Source: Methylosinus sp. C49 (GTDB taxonomy: Bacteria; Pseudomonadota; Alphaproteobacteria; Rhizobiales; Beijerinckiaceae). Taken from it: 64,000 bases of DNA. The notes under the pieces are model-generated. The model was not told the origin of the DNA and searched no databases. It was given only the letters and a program-made list of their open reading frames with translations. Both the position numbers and the translations under genes were made by a program. The stretch covers positions 868,001-932,000 of the forward strand of contig NZ_AP022332.1 of the NCBI RefSeq assembly GCF_009936375.1, given 5' to 3'. This document shows positions 1-8,094 of this stretch, one piece after another. The stretch's first letter is position 1. Each line of letters opens with the position of its first letter.

Positions 1-1
1 A

Positions 2-166
2 TTCGTCGCGGCGATTCTCGTCGCGACGCTGATCGGATGGCAGGCGGATCGCTGGTTCGGCACTGGCCCGTGGCTGCTGATCCTGTTTCTGGGGCTCGGC
101 GTCGCTGCGGGCTTCTACAATGTGTTTCGCTTCGTCGCGCCGAAAGACGCGCGAGGCGGCGGATGA
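2..166 (+). CDS. atpI: ATP synthase protein I, C-terminal part (cut by window edge)
   Basis: The last 54 codons of a small membrane protein run into the window from the left and stop at TGA 164-166. Two hydrophobic stretches are visible: one around an I-G-W-Q-A-D-R-W motif, one ending F-Y-N-V-F-R. This is typical of the C-terminus of AtpI, the accessory protein encoded first in alphaproteobacterial F0 operons and thought to help c-ring assembly or Mg2+ supply. atpB starts 64 bases downstream on the same strand, which supports the call. The N-terminus lies outside the window. Confidence 0.8.
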   Translation, partial: FVAAILVATLIGWQADRWFGTGPWLLILFLGLGVAAGFYNVFRFVAPKDARGGG

Positions 167-230
167 AACTGGCGGCCCGACTCCCTCGGCGCCGCGGAGA
201 TGAAGGGCCGGGCGCCGTCCGGATCGAGCG

Positions 231-971
231 ATGAATCCTACCGAGCAGTTCGAGCTCCAGCGTATTGCGCCTTACTTCATCAATGGCGTCGACGTCTCCT
301 TCACCAACGCCTCGCTCTATATGCTTCTCGCCGCTTCCGCGGCCATCATCCTCACCATATTCGCGACGTCCAAGCGCGCGCTGGTGCCGGGCCGCGGGCA
401 GGCGCTCGCCGAGGCGCTCTACGAATTCGTCGCCAATACGGTGCGCTCCACGGCGGGCAAGGAAGGGATGCGCTTCTTCCCCTTCGTCTTCACGCTGTTC
501 ACCTTCATTCTGATGTCGAATCTGATCGGCCTCGTCCCCTACACCTATTCGCTGTCGAGCCAGATCGTCCTCACCTTCGCCTTCGCGGCCTTCGTTCTCC
601 TTCTGGTGATCTTCTACGGGCTCTATCGCCACGGCTTCGGCTTTCTGCGGCTGTTCGTGCCGCATGGCGTTCCCGCGCCGGTGCTCGTCATTCTGATCCC
701 GATCGAGATCATCTCCTTCCTGTCGCGGCCGGTGTCGCTCTCCGTTCGTCTCTTCGCCAATATTCTCGCGGGCCATATCACGCTCGCCGTGTTCGGCGGT
801 CTCGCGGTGATGCTGCTGGGGGCCGGCTCCTGGGCCGCGCTCGCGCCGGTTCCGGTCTTCGGCGTCGTCGTGCTCTACGCCTTGGAGCTGCTGGTCAACT
901 GCCTCCAGGCTTTCGTCTTCACCGTCCTCACTTGCGTCTATCTCAACGACGCGATCCACCCGGGCCACTGA
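231..971 (+). CDS. atpB: F0F1 ATP synthase subunit a
   Basis: Membrane stator subunit that provides the two proton half-channels facing the c-ring. The protein is 246 aa, normal for alphaproteobacteria, with five or six hydrophobic segments. The hallmark S-V-R-L-F-A-N motif near residues 171-177 holds the essential arginine (R173, equivalent to E. coli R210). The C-terminal helix carries [10 protein letters not shown], also typical. It lies between atpI and atpE in the standard order. The ATG at 231 gives the family N-terminus (M-N-P-T-E-Q-F). No F1 genes are present, as expected where F0 and F1 operons are split. Confidence 0.97.
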   Translation: MNPTEQFELQRIAPYFINGVDVSFTNASLYMLLAASAAIILTIFATSKRALVPGRGQALAEALYEFVANTVRSTAGKEGMRFFPFVFTLFTFILMSNLIGLVPYTYSLSSQIVLTFAFAAFVLLLVIFYGLYRHGFGFLRLFVPHGVPAPVLVILIPIEIISFLSRPVSLSVRLFANILAGHITLAVFGGLAVMLLGAGSWAALAPVPVFGVVVLYALELLVNCLQAFVFTVLTCVYLNDAIHPGH

Positions 972-1024
972 TAAATATTCGAACAATAAATGGTCGCCCG
1001 CCTAAAAAAGAGCAGGAGTTAACA
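972..1024 (+). promoter_or_regulatory. AT-rich translation-initiation region of atpE
   Basis: The 53 bases between atpB and atpE are strikingly AT-rich for this GC-rich genome, with runs such as ATAAATATT and CCTAAAAAAG. They carry a strong Shine-Dalgarno (GCAGGAG) seven bases before the atpE ATG. An unstructured, A-rich leader before atpE is known in E. coli to raise translation of subunit c, which is needed in about ten copies per complex. The same role is inferred here. Confidence 0.55.
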
Positions 1025-1255
1025 ATGGCTGATGTTTCCGTCTACGGCCCGATCGGCGCTGGTCTCGCCGCCATCGGAACGGGCGCCGCCGCTATCGGCG
1101 TCGCGATCATCTTCGGCAACTATCTCAACGGCGCTCTGCGCAATCCGTCGGCCGCTGCGGCTCAGTTCACCAACGCCATCATCGGCGCGGCGCTGGCCGA
1201 AGGTCTCGGCATCTTCGCGTTTCTGATCGCGATCCTGCTCTATCTCAAGGCCTAA
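1025..1255 (+). CDS. atpE: F0F1 ATP synthase subunit c
   Basis: Subunit c forms the proton-driven rotor ring. The 76-aa protein is a two-helix hairpin: helix 1 is Gly/Ala rich ([13 protein letters not shown]), the polar loop contains R-N-P, and helix 2 carries the proton-binding glutamate E59 in A-L-A-E-G-L-G. Absence of extra polar residues around E59 indicates a proton rather than a sodium rotor (inference). It is preceded by a strong ribosome-binding site and followed by a hairpin that may favour its mRNA over the distal genes. Confidence 0.98.
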   Translation: MADVSVYGPIGAGLAAIGTGAAAIGVAIIFGNYLNGALRNPSAAAAQFTNAIIGAALAEGLGIFAFLIAILLYLKA

Positions 1256-1271
1256 AGGCCTTAATGAACGA

Positions 1272-1297
1272 AGGCTCGGGACGCGTCCCGGGCCTTT
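1272..1297 (+). terminator. Intercistronic hairpin after atpE (partial terminator or mRNA stabiliser)
   Basis: Seventeen bases after the atpE stop, AGGCTCGGGA and TCCCGGGCCT form a 10-bp stem (one G-U) around CGCG, followed by only TT. With such a short T tract it probably causes partial termination or blocks 3' exonuclease decay. Either would raise atpE message relative to atpF'/atpF. Confidence 0.5.
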
Positions 1298-1333
1298 GTC
1301 GTCTCCCACGCAGACAAGAGGCTGGAAGCCGTC

Positions 1334-1918
1334 ATGGCGAATATCGTTCTCGCCGCCGAAGAGGCGGCGCCGCATGGAGCCCGTGAGCCGAATGCGACGC
1401 AAACGAGCGTCGAGCATCACGGTGGAGGCGAGTTTCCGCCGTTCCAGACGGAGAATTTCGTTCCGCAGCTCGTCTGGCTGGCGCTGACCTTCGGACTTCT
1501 CTATCTTCTCATGTCGCGCATCGCATTGCCGCGCATCGGCTCCATACTGCACGACCGCGAGAGCCGCATCGAGAGCGATCTCTTCGCCTCGCGCGAGCTT
1601 CAGGCGAAGGCGCAGGAAGCCGCGGCCGCGCATGACGAGACCTTGCGCGTCACCAAGGCGCAGGCGCAGGACATCGGCCGCGCCGCCCAGCAGCAGGCCG
1701 CCACTGAGACCGCCACGCGTCGCGCGAGCGAGGAAGCCGCCTTCGCCGAGAAGGTCGCCGCCGCCGAAGCGCAGATTCTCGCCGCCAAATCCGAGGCGCT
1801 GTCCAATGTCGAGGCGATCGCCACCGACGCCGCCGGCGCGATCCTCGAGAAGCTGACGGGCGCCCGTTTCGCCGCCGAGACGCTGCAAGGCGAATATCGT
1901 AACATCAAGGCGAGCTGA
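1334..1918 (+). CDS. atpF': F0F1 ATP synthase subunit b' (b-type peripheral stalk, first copy)
   Basis: This is the diverged second b subunit found in alphaproteobacteria and phototrophs, forming a b/b' heterodimeric peripheral stalk with the next gene. The 194-aa protein has a hydrophilic N-terminal extension of about 38 residues rich in His, Glu and Ala. One membrane helix follows around residues 45-65 (V-W-L-A-L-T-F-G-L-L-Y-L-L). The rest is a long Ala/Glu/Lys/Arg coiled coil with no prolines until the C-terminus. The N-terminal extension and position right after atpE are typical of b' (also annotated atpG or atpX). It ends 11 bases before atpF. Confidence 0.92.
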   Translation: MANIVLAAEEAAPHGAREPNATQTSVEHHGGGEFPPFQTENFVPQLVWLALTFGLLYLLMSRIALPRIGSILHDRESRIESDLFASRELQAKAQEAAAAHDETLRVTKAQAQDIGRAAQQQAATETATRRASEEAAFAEKVAAAEAQILAAKSEALSNVEAIATDAAGAILEKLTGARFAAETLQGEYRNIKAS

Positions 1919-1929
1919 GAGGTCGAGCC

Positions 1930-2406
1930 ATGCATTTCGACGCGGAAGTTTTCGTCGCCATCGGCTTCGGCATTTTCGTCTGCGTGCTGCTCTATGTGGG
2001 CGCGCATAAGAAGCTCGGAGCCATGCTCGACGCGCGCGTGATCCGAATCAAGAGCGAGCTCGCCGAGGCCGAGCGCCTGCGCAGCGAGGCCGAGAGCCTG
2101 TTCGCCTCCTTCGAGAAGAAGCGCGAGGAGGCCGAGGAAGAGGCCAAGGCGATCGTCGCTCAGGCCAAGAGCGAGGCCGAGCTGCTGGCGACGGAAGCGC
2201 GCCAGCGCCTCGAGGACTATATCACCCGCCGCACCAAGCAGGTGGAAGACAAGATCGCCCAGGCCGAGGCTCAGGCCGCCGCCGAGGTGCGCGCCAGCGC
2301 CGCCGACGCTGCGGTGAAGGTCGCCGAGGCCGTGCTGCGCAAGGGCGTCGCCGGAACCGATTTCGTCTCCGCCGGCATTGCGGATGTGAAGTCGCTGGCG
2401 CACTGA
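1930..2406 (+). CDS. atpF: F0F1 ATP synthase subunit b
   Basis: Peripheral stalk subunit linking subunit a to the F1 head. It is 158 aa, with a single N-terminal membrane helix (about residues 5-22, V-A-I-G-F-G-I-F-V-C-V-L-L) and then a continuous charged coiled coil to the C-terminus. It is the last gene of the F0 operon: 11 bases separate it from atpF', and a perfect terminator follows 53 bases after its stop. Confidence 0.94.
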   Translation: MHFDAEVFVAIGFGIFVCVLLYVGAHKKLGAMLDARVIRIKSELAEAERLRSEAESLFASFEKKREEAEEEAKAIVAQAKSEAELLATEARQRLEDYITRRTKQVEDKIAQAEAQAAAEVRASAADAAVKVAEAVLRKGVAGTDFVSAGIADVKSLAH

Positions 2407-2459
2407 TCGCCGCCCGCTTCCGGGCGGCGGCCGCTCCGCTTCCCGAGAAAGACCAATTC

Positions 2460-2493
2460 AAAACGCCCGAAGTCGCGAGACTTCGGGCGTTTT
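2460..2493 (+). terminator. Rho-independent terminator of the F0 atp operon (bidirectional)
   Basis: A perfect 15-bp inverted repeat (2460-2474 and 2479-2493, core CGCCCGAAGTC) encloses the loop GCGA. It has A residues on the left flank and a T-rich right end (GTTTTGCTTTT). It lies between the convergent atpF and GNAT genes and has T/A tracts on both sides, so it can stop transcripts from either direction. Confidence 0.9.
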
Positions 2494-2587
2494 GCTTTTC
2501 ACGAATGGGCGGAGCGCCGGCGGTTCACAGTCCGGTTGGTTCGAAAGGGTTCTCTCTCTTTCCCGACTTGGCCCGGTAGATGGCGCG

Positions 2588-3226
2588 TCAGGCTGCGCGC
2601 GCCATCTCGCCGAACCGGGCCGGGGCGGTCGTCTGGACGGCCAGACCGGCGGCGGACACCCGGCCCGACGCGCCCACCAGCGCGCCTTTCGTCAGCTCGA
2701 GGCCGAGGAAGCGCTCGCGCTCGACAGGGCCGGGCATTGCGAGCCCTTCGGTGTAGCGCGCGTCGAAGCCGAAACGCGCATAATAGGGTGCATCGCCGAC
2801 CAGCAAGACCGCGCGATGATTGCGGGCCGCCGCGCGCGCCAGGCCCGCCTCTATCATGGCGGCGCCGATCCCCAGCGAGCGACAGTCGCGCGCCACCGCG
2901 AGCGGGCCGAGCAGCAGCGCCGGACGTCCCGGACCGGCGAAGATCGCCCACATGCGCATTGTGGCGACGAGCCGGTCCTCGTCCTTGCAGACAAGCGCGA
3001 GTCCGCGCGCCGGCATGCGGCCCTCGCGCAATCGCTCGCAAGTCTTCAGAAAGCGCGCCGGGCCGAAGGCCGCGTCGAGCAGAGCCTCGCGCGCGGCAAT
3101 GTCTTCAGGGGCTTCCTCCGAGATCACGCAAACCGGGCGGCGAGCGGAGCGGCTCGCTTCCGCGACCATGCCGACGCCCGGAAAGCCGAGCGATCCGGTC
3201 TCGAGATGAGAGAGTTCAAAGGCCAT
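2588..3226 (-). CDS. GNAT family N-acetyltransferase (YhbS-like)
   Basis: A predicted acetyl-CoA-dependent acyltransferase of 212 aa. The acetyl-CoA pyrophosphate-binding region (motif A) is visible as L-G-P-L-A-V followed by C-R-S-L-G-I-G-A-A-M-I, and later Y-Y-A-R-F-G-F is the typical motif B end. The ATG at 3226 was chosen because GGAGG lies five bases upstream; a longer frame to 3280 has no such site. The gene follows the ornithine decarboxylase on the same strand after 117 bases, so a role in polyamine or amino-acid acetylation is possible but unproven. The substrate cannot be read from the sequence. Confidence 0.8.
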   Translation of the reverse strand: MAFELSHLETGSLGFPGVGMVAEASRSARRPVCVISEEAPEDIAAREALLDAAFGPARFLKTCERLREGRMPARGLALVCKDEDRLVATMRMWAIFAGPGRPALLLGPLAVARDCRSLGIGAAMIEAGLARAAARNHRAVLLVGDAPYYARFGFDARYTEGLAMPGPVERERFLGLELTKGALVGASGRVSAAGLAVQTTAPARFGEMARAA

Positions 3227-3343
3227 CGGTTCCTCCCTTCGAGGACGGACGACCCTCGCGCCTGGCGCGCATCGCTGCACGCCCGCCGAACGGGACAGAG
3301 ATTTGGGCGGAAGCCGCGAGCCGAAAGGCGCGCGGCCGAGGCG

Positions 3344-4486
3344 TCAGATGACGAAGGATTCGAGCGGCGGGAAGCCGTTGAAGCCCACCGACGAATAGGT
3401 CGTCGTATAGGCGCCGGTTCCCTCGATCAGCACTTTCGAGCCGATCTCCAGGCTGATGGGCAGGAGGTAGGGCTCCTTCTCATACAGCACGTCCACCGAA
3501 TCACAGCTCGGCCCGGCGATGACGCAAGGCGCGGTCGCGGAGCCGTCCGCCTCGGTGCGGATCGGATAGCGGATCATCTCGTCCGTCGTCTCGGCGAGTC
3601 CGTTGAACTTGCCGATGTCGAGATAGACCCAGCGAACCTCGTCCTCGCGCGACTTCTTCGACACGAGCACGACCTCGGCCTCGATCACGCCGGCGTTGCC
3701 GACCATGCCGCGACCCGGCTCGATGATCGTCTCGGGAATGCGATTGCCGAAATGCTTCGACAGCGCCCGGAAGATCGCCTGGCCATAGGCCTTCACCGCC
3801 GGCACATTCTTGAGATAGCGGGTCGGAAATCCACCGCCGAGATTGACCATCTGCAGCTGAATGCCGCGCTCGGCGAGATCGCGGAAGATCGACGAGGCCG
3901 ACTTCAGCGCGCCGTCCCACATGTTCGGATTGCCCTGCTGCGAGCCGACATGGAAGGACACGCCATAGGCGGAAAGGCCGAGACGATGGGCGTGCTCGAG
4001 GACGCGCGGGGCCATATCCGGCGTGCAGCCGAATTTGCGCGACAGCGGCCATTCGGCGCCGGTTCCATCGCAGAGAATGCGGCAGAAAACCTTGGAGCCC
4101 GGCGCGGCGCGGGCGATCTTCTCGACCTCCGCCTCGCAATCCACCGCGAAGAGGCGCACGCCCAGCGCATAGGCGCGGGCGATGTCACGCTCCTTCTTGA
4201 TCGTATTGCCGAAGCTGATGCGATCGGGAGCCGCGCCGGCGGCCATGGCCTGCTCGATCTCGACAACGGAGGCCGTGTCGAAGCAGGAGCCGAGCGAGGC
4301 GAGCAGCGAGAGCACTTCCGGCGCCGGATTGGCCTTCACCGCGTAAAATACGCGCGTGTCCGGCAGCGCCTTGGCGAAGCTCGTGTAATTGTCGCGCACG
4401 ACCTCGAGGTCGACGACGAGGCAGGGGCCGACATCGCGTCCGGCGCGACGACGTGCCTCCAAAAATTCGCGAATACGATCCGTCAT
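3344..4486 (-). CDS. odc: Ornithine decarboxylase, fold type III PLP enzyme
   Basis: Converts ornithine to putrescine (some relatives also accept lysine), the first step of polyamine synthesis. The 380-aa protein has the alanine-racemase-type barrel of the eukaryotic-like ODC/DAP decarboxylase family. PLP lysine is K51 in Y-A-V-K-A-N, the substrate/phosphate loop is seen as H-V-G-S-Q and L-G-G-G-F-P, and the C-terminal G-P-S-C-D-S-V-D contains the active-site cysteine from the partner subunit. That Cys-Asp pair distinguishes ODC from diaminopimelate decarboxylase. The ATG at 4486 (M-T-D-R-I) has GGGGAT upstream; an ATG at 4495 is nearly equivalent. The frame is open upstream to 4711, but that part resembles leader, not family sequence. 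Confidence 0.88.
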   Translation of the reverse strand: MTDRIREFLEARRRAGRDVGPCLVVDLEVVRDNYTSFAKALPDTRVFYAVKANPAPEVLSLLASLGSCFDTASVVEIEQAMAAGAAPDRISFGNTIKKERDIARAYALGVRLFAVDCEAEVEKIARAAPGSKVFCRILCDGTGAEWPLSRKFGCTPDMAPRVLEHAHRLGLSAYGVSFHVGSQQGNPNMWDGALKSASSIFRDLAERGIQLQMVNLGGGFPTRYLKNVPAVKAYGQAIFRALSKHFGNRIPETIIEPGRGMVGNAGVIEAEVVLVSKKSREDEVRWVYLDIGKFNGLAETTDEMIRYPIRTEADGSATAPCVIAGPSCDSVDVLYEKEPYLLPISLEIGSKVLIEGTGAYTTTYSSVGFNGFPPLESFVI

Positions 4487-5272
4487 TTGCGGCATCCCCA
4501 ACGAAGTCGCGGCATGTAGCGCCGCGGAGTGGCCAAGGGCTTCGATCGGATGCACGACGTCGTTTGCGCAGCACGCTGTGGAGGCGTGCTGAACATCGAG
4601 ACGACTGCGTTCCATGACCGTCCAACGGCTCCGCTCGAGGCGGGACGCCAAACGGTCGGGTGATGCGCCGTCGGCTAGACGAAGCACGGACGCGAATGTC
4701 CAGACGGACACCGAATCCGATTCGAATAGCCATCGCTTGGAAGGGGATTTTTCCCTTTCCGCACGCCCGGCAAGAAAGACAAGCCTCTTCGGTACGCCGA
4801 CCTTTGGAGGGTCGACAGAGACGAAAAAGCCCGGTCCGTCGTTGCTTTAAGTCGCGATCCCTCGCTCAGGCGAGGTTCGCCGGTTTCGCCTCCGGCTGCC
4901 GGTTTTATTCCGATGGTTGACCGGCCTCTTGTCCGGATCCCCATCGACCGACACACGACCACAGGCACGTGCGAAAGTGGGCGAGAACGTAAATACGCGC
5001 TTTCGCCCGCTCTGCAAGGGCTTTTTCGCGCCCCGGCGAAATTTGTCGCCCTTTCGCCCATTTTGCGCCCCGGGCGGGGTGATAGCTCCACCGTCTTGCA
5101 GGCCGGCCCAAAGCCGGATAGGCAGAAGCTCGGACGGGGCCGGGCGACGCGCGCCGCGCTCGCAGACGGGGCGGCGTCCCCAAGAACGCCCGATTCGTCT
5201 GCGACCCCGATTCGTCTGCGACCCGAAGACGGGCTTCCGCCCGTCGCTCAATTTTCTCGGAAACCGACTGAA
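4487..5272. other. 786-base intergenic region: structured leader of ornithine decarboxylase and upstream region of the glucan gene
   Basis: No convincing gene is seen. On the minus strand, reading toward ornithine decarboxylase, there are hairpins: a perfect 8-bp stem CAGCACGC/GCGTGCTG (4569-4576 with 4584-4591) and GCGGC/GCCGC (4509-4513 with 4521-4525). A conserved RNA, the speF leader, is known upstream of alphaproteobacterial ornithine decarboxylases, so this is the expected place for one. I cannot confirm a match to its consensus. The part from about 4860 to 5272 precedes the divergent glucan gene and contains a 17-bp tandem duplication. Confidence 0.45.
5189..5223. repeat. 17-bp tandem duplication
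   Basis: The unit CCCGATTCGTCTGCGAC occurs twice in direct succession about 50 bases before the glucan gene start. Each copy contains a GATTC (GANTC) site. It could be a recent slippage product or a regulator half-site pair; no function is known. Confidence 0.6.
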
Positions 5273-6835
5273 ATGATCGACATCACACGCCGCCGGCTTC
5301 TCGGCGCGATGGTCGCGGCGGGCGCTCAGGCCGCGCCGCTCGGGCGCGCCGTGGCGCAATCCGTGCAGAACGGAACGCAGCCGCGCTTCGGCCTCGAGGA
5401 TGTGGCGCGTCGCGCTCGCGACCTCGCCGGCGCGCCTTTCGAGGCGGCGCCGCCGCAGCTGCCGGACGAATTGGCGAAGCTCGACTTCGACTCTTTCCGC
5501 GATCTGCGCTTCCGGCCGGAAAAAGCGTTTTTCTCCAATATTCCGGGCTCTTTCCGCCTGCACACCTTCCATCTGGGCTTTCTCTACAAGCGCCCGGTGA
5601 CGGTGAACACGATAAGGGACGGCATACCGACGCCCATTCCCTATTCGGCGGCGCTGTTCGACTATGGCCGCAACAAATTCGAGCGGACGCTGCCGATCAA
5701 CATAGGCTTCGCCGGCTTCCGCCTGCATTTCCCGCTCAATGACCCGCATGTGCACGACGAGGTGATCTCCTTCCTCGGCGCCAGCTATTTCCGCTTTCTC
5801 GGCCGCGGCCAGCGCTACGGCCTCTCGGCGCGCGCGCTCTGCGTCGACTGCGGCGACAATACGGAAGTCTTCCCCTTCTTCCGCGAGTTCTGGATCGAGA
5901 CGCCGCAGCCGGGCGGCAATCGCATCACCTTCTATGCGCTGCTCGACGGCGAGGCGGCGACCGGCGCCTATCGCTTCGATCTGACGACGGGCCAGGACAG
6001 CACGATCGACGTGCAGGCGACCATCTTCCCGCGTCGCAAGGCGAAATTCGGCCTCGCGCCGCTCACTTCCATGTATCTCACCGGCGAGAACGACCGCCGC
6101 ATGCGCGACGGCTTCCGCACCGAGCTGCATGATTCGGACGGGCTGCTGGTCCATGGCGAATCGAAGGAATGGCTCTGGCGCCCGCTGGCCAATGCGCCCA
6201 TAGCGCGGCTCACCACTTTCTCGGACCCGAATATTCGCGGCTTCGGGCTGATGCAGCGCGATCGCAATTTCGAGACCTATCAGGACATAGATCTCGCCTA
6301 TGAGCGGCGGCCGAGCTATTTCATCGAGCCGCAAGGCTCATGGGGCGAGGGCGCCGTCGAGCTGCTGGAGCTGCCGACTCTCGACGAGACCAATGACAAT
6401 ATCGTCGCGGCCTTTGTCGGCGCGCAGCCGCTGGAGATCGGCAAGCCCTTCTCCTACGCCTATCGCATCACCTCGCTGCTCGATCTGCCGCGGCTCTCGC
6501 CCAATGGCCGCGCGGTGAACACGTTCGAGGCGCCGGCGCGGGCGCTCGGCTCGGGCGAGGCGACGACTGCGGGCGCGCATCGCTTCATCGTCGATTTCGC
6601 CGGCGGCGATCTCGCTTATTACGTCAATGATCCTTCGCAGGTGGAGGTGGTCGCCTCGGCGACAAATGGGACGGTCATACGCTCGAGCGTCGCCGCCAAT
6701 CCGCACATAGACGGCATGCGCGTGATGTTCGACGTAGCGGTGAAATCCGGTCAGACGGCGGATATTCGCGCCTTCCTCAAGGCCGGCCCGCTGACGTTGA
6801 CGGAGACGTGGACCTATCCCTGGACGGCGCCGTGA
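5273..6835 (+). CDS. opgG: Periplasmic glucan biosynthesis protein, OpgG/OpgD (MdoG) family
   Basis: Needed for synthesis or modification of osmoregulated periplasmic glucans; acts in the periplasm. The protein is 520 aa, the usual family size. The N-terminus M-I-D-I-T-R-R-R-L-L-G followed by an Ala-rich stretch ending near A-V-A-Q is a twin-arginine signal, as in OpgD. Conserved features follow: F-R-P-E-K-A-F, a Y-S-A-A-L-F-D-Y-G segment and, in the C-terminal Ig-like domain, W-T-Y-P-W near the end. The ATG at 5273 starts just before the Tat motif. No glucosyltransferase (opgH) is adjacent, so OpgG versus OpgD cannot be decided. It converges on dinB, ending 12 bases from it. Confidence 0.88.
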   Translation: MIDITRRRLLGAMVAAGAQAAPLGRAVAQSVQNGTQPRFGLEDVARRARDLAGAPFEAAPPQLPDELAKLDFDSFRDLRFRPEKAFFSNIPGSFRLHTFHLGFLYKRPVTVNTIRDGIPTPIPYSAALFDYGRNKFERTLPINIGFAGFRLHFPLNDPHVHDEVISFLGASYFRFLGRGQRYGLSARALCVDCGDNTEVFPFFREFWIETPQPGGNRITFYALLDGEAATGAYRFDLTTGQDSTIDVQATIFPRRKAKFGLAPLTSMYLTGENDRRMRDGFRTELHDSDGLLVHGESKEWLWRPLANAPIARLTTFSDPNIRGFGLMQRDRNFETYQDIDLAYERRPSYFIEPQGSWGEGAVELLELPTLDETNDNIVAAFVGAQPLEIGKPFSYAYRITSLLDLPRLSPNGRAVNTFEAPARALGSGEATTAGAHRFIVDFAGGDLAYYVNDPSQVEVVASATNGTVIRSSVAANPHIDGMRVMFDVAVKSGQTADIRAFLKAGPLTLTETWTYPWTAP

Positions 6836-6847
6836 GGCTTCCCCGTC

Positions 6848-7921
6848 TCAGACGGCGAGGCTCATCTGCGGATCGTCGTTTCCGCCCGCGGGCGCGAGCG
6901 AGGAGAGCGTGACGCCGAGCAGGCGCACGCCTTTCTCTGACGGAAACAGCGGGCGTAGCAGCGCCAGCGCGCAGGCCTCCAGCGCGGCGCGCGAGGCGAT
7001 CGGCGCGGCGCCGGTGCTGCGCCGCGTGATCTGCTGAAAATCCGCATATTTGACTTTGAGCGTCACCGTGCGCCCCTCTATGCGCGCGCCCTCGCAATGG
7101 GCGGCGACGCGCGCGACGATGGGCGCGAGCGCGGCGATCGCTTCCTCTAGCGCGAAGAGATCATGCGCGAAGGTCACTTCCGCGCCGATCGATTTGCGAA
7201 TGCGATCCGGCCGCACCGGGCGCTCGTCGACGCCGCGGGCGATGCCGTAGAAATAGCTTCCCGATTTGCCGAAATGCCGCTGCAGAAAGGGCAGGGGCTT
7301 GGCGCGCAGATCGAGCCCCGTCTCTATGCCGAGCGCATTCATCTTCTTCGCCGTCGCCGGCCCCACTCCGTGAAACTTGCCGATCGGCAGCGCGGCGACG
7401 AATTCCGCGCCTTTGTCCGGCGGGATGACGAAGAGACCATTCGGCTTGTTCTGGTCGGACGCGAGCTTGGCCAGAAATTTATTGTAGGAGACGCCCGCCG
7501 AGGCGGTCAGCCGCGTCTCCTCGCGAATGCGCGCTCTTATCTCCTCGGCGATATGGGTGGCGGAGGCGATCTTCTTGCGATTTTCGGTGACGTCCAGATA
7601 GGCCTCGTCGAGCGAGAGCGGCTCGACCAGCGGCGTGTAATCGAGGAAGATCGCGCGAATGCGCCGCGACACATCGCGATAGACGTCGAAGCGCGGCGGA
7701 ACGAAGAGAAGATCGGGACAGCGCCTGAGCGCGGTGACGGAGGGCATGGCCGAGCGCACGCCGAAAGCGCGCGCCTCATAGCTCGCCGCCGCCACGACTC
7801 CGCGGTCGCGCGGCGATCCGACGGCGACGGGACGTCCGCGCAATCGCGGATCGTCGCGTTGCTCGACCGACGCATAGAAAGCGTCCATGTCGATATGGAT
7901 GATCTTGCGTTGCGACGCCAT
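6848..7921 (-). CDS. dinB: DNA polymerase IV (Y-family translesion polymerase)
   Basis: Error-prone polymerase that bypasses lesions. It is 357 aa. The N-terminal catalytic palm shows I-D-M-D-A-F-Y-A-S-V-E-Q (residues about 10-21) and S-L-D-E-A-Y-L-D-V, which supply the metal-binding carboxylates. The helix-hairpin-helix thumb follows (G-V-G-P-A-T-A-K-K-M), then the little-finger domain. The C-terminus D-P-Q-M-S-L-A-V resembles a beta-clamp binding peptide. The start at 7921 (M-A-S-Q-R-K) fits the family; the frame continues 32 codons further upstream without homology. No LexA-like box was recognised. Confidence 0.95.
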   Translation of the reverse strand: MASQRKIIHIDMDAFYASVEQRDDPRLRGRPVAVGSPRDRGVVAAASYEARAFGVRSAMPSVTALRRCPDLLFVPPRFDVYRDVSRRIRAIFLDYTPLVEPLSLDEAYLDVTENRKKIASATHIAEEIRARIREETRLTASAGVSYNKFLAKLASDQNKPNGLFVIPPDKGAEFVAALPIGKFHGVGPATAKKMNALGIETGLDLRAKPLPFLQRHFGKSGSYFYGIARGVDERPVRPDRIRKSIGAEVTFAHDLFALEEAIAALAPIVARVAAHCEGARIEGRTVTLKVKYADFQQITRRSTGAAPIASRAALEACALALLRPLFPSEKGVRLLGVTLSSLAPAGGNDDPQMSLAV

Positions 7922-8094
7922 CGGGTGAGGAAACGCCGAGCGGCGACGCCGCGGAAGCGCGAAGCTCTCACGTCGCTCCGCCGGATTCAAGCCGAGGCCG
8001 CGCGTGACGTCCCGCATCTTCGCCGCGGCCGACCCCTTGGAACGACGCCCGCGCGCGCCATTTGAGCGACGTCACCCGACGCCGCGGCGCAGTC

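Noticed and set aside
2492-4519. A 675-codon plus-strand frame over the GNAT and ornithine decarboxylase genes
   Set aside because: Both minus-strand genes have complete family motifs; this frame has none.
5189-5223. The 17-bp duplication as an attachment site or integration scar
   Set aside because: No integrase, tRNA or second distant copy was found; simple local duplication is enough.
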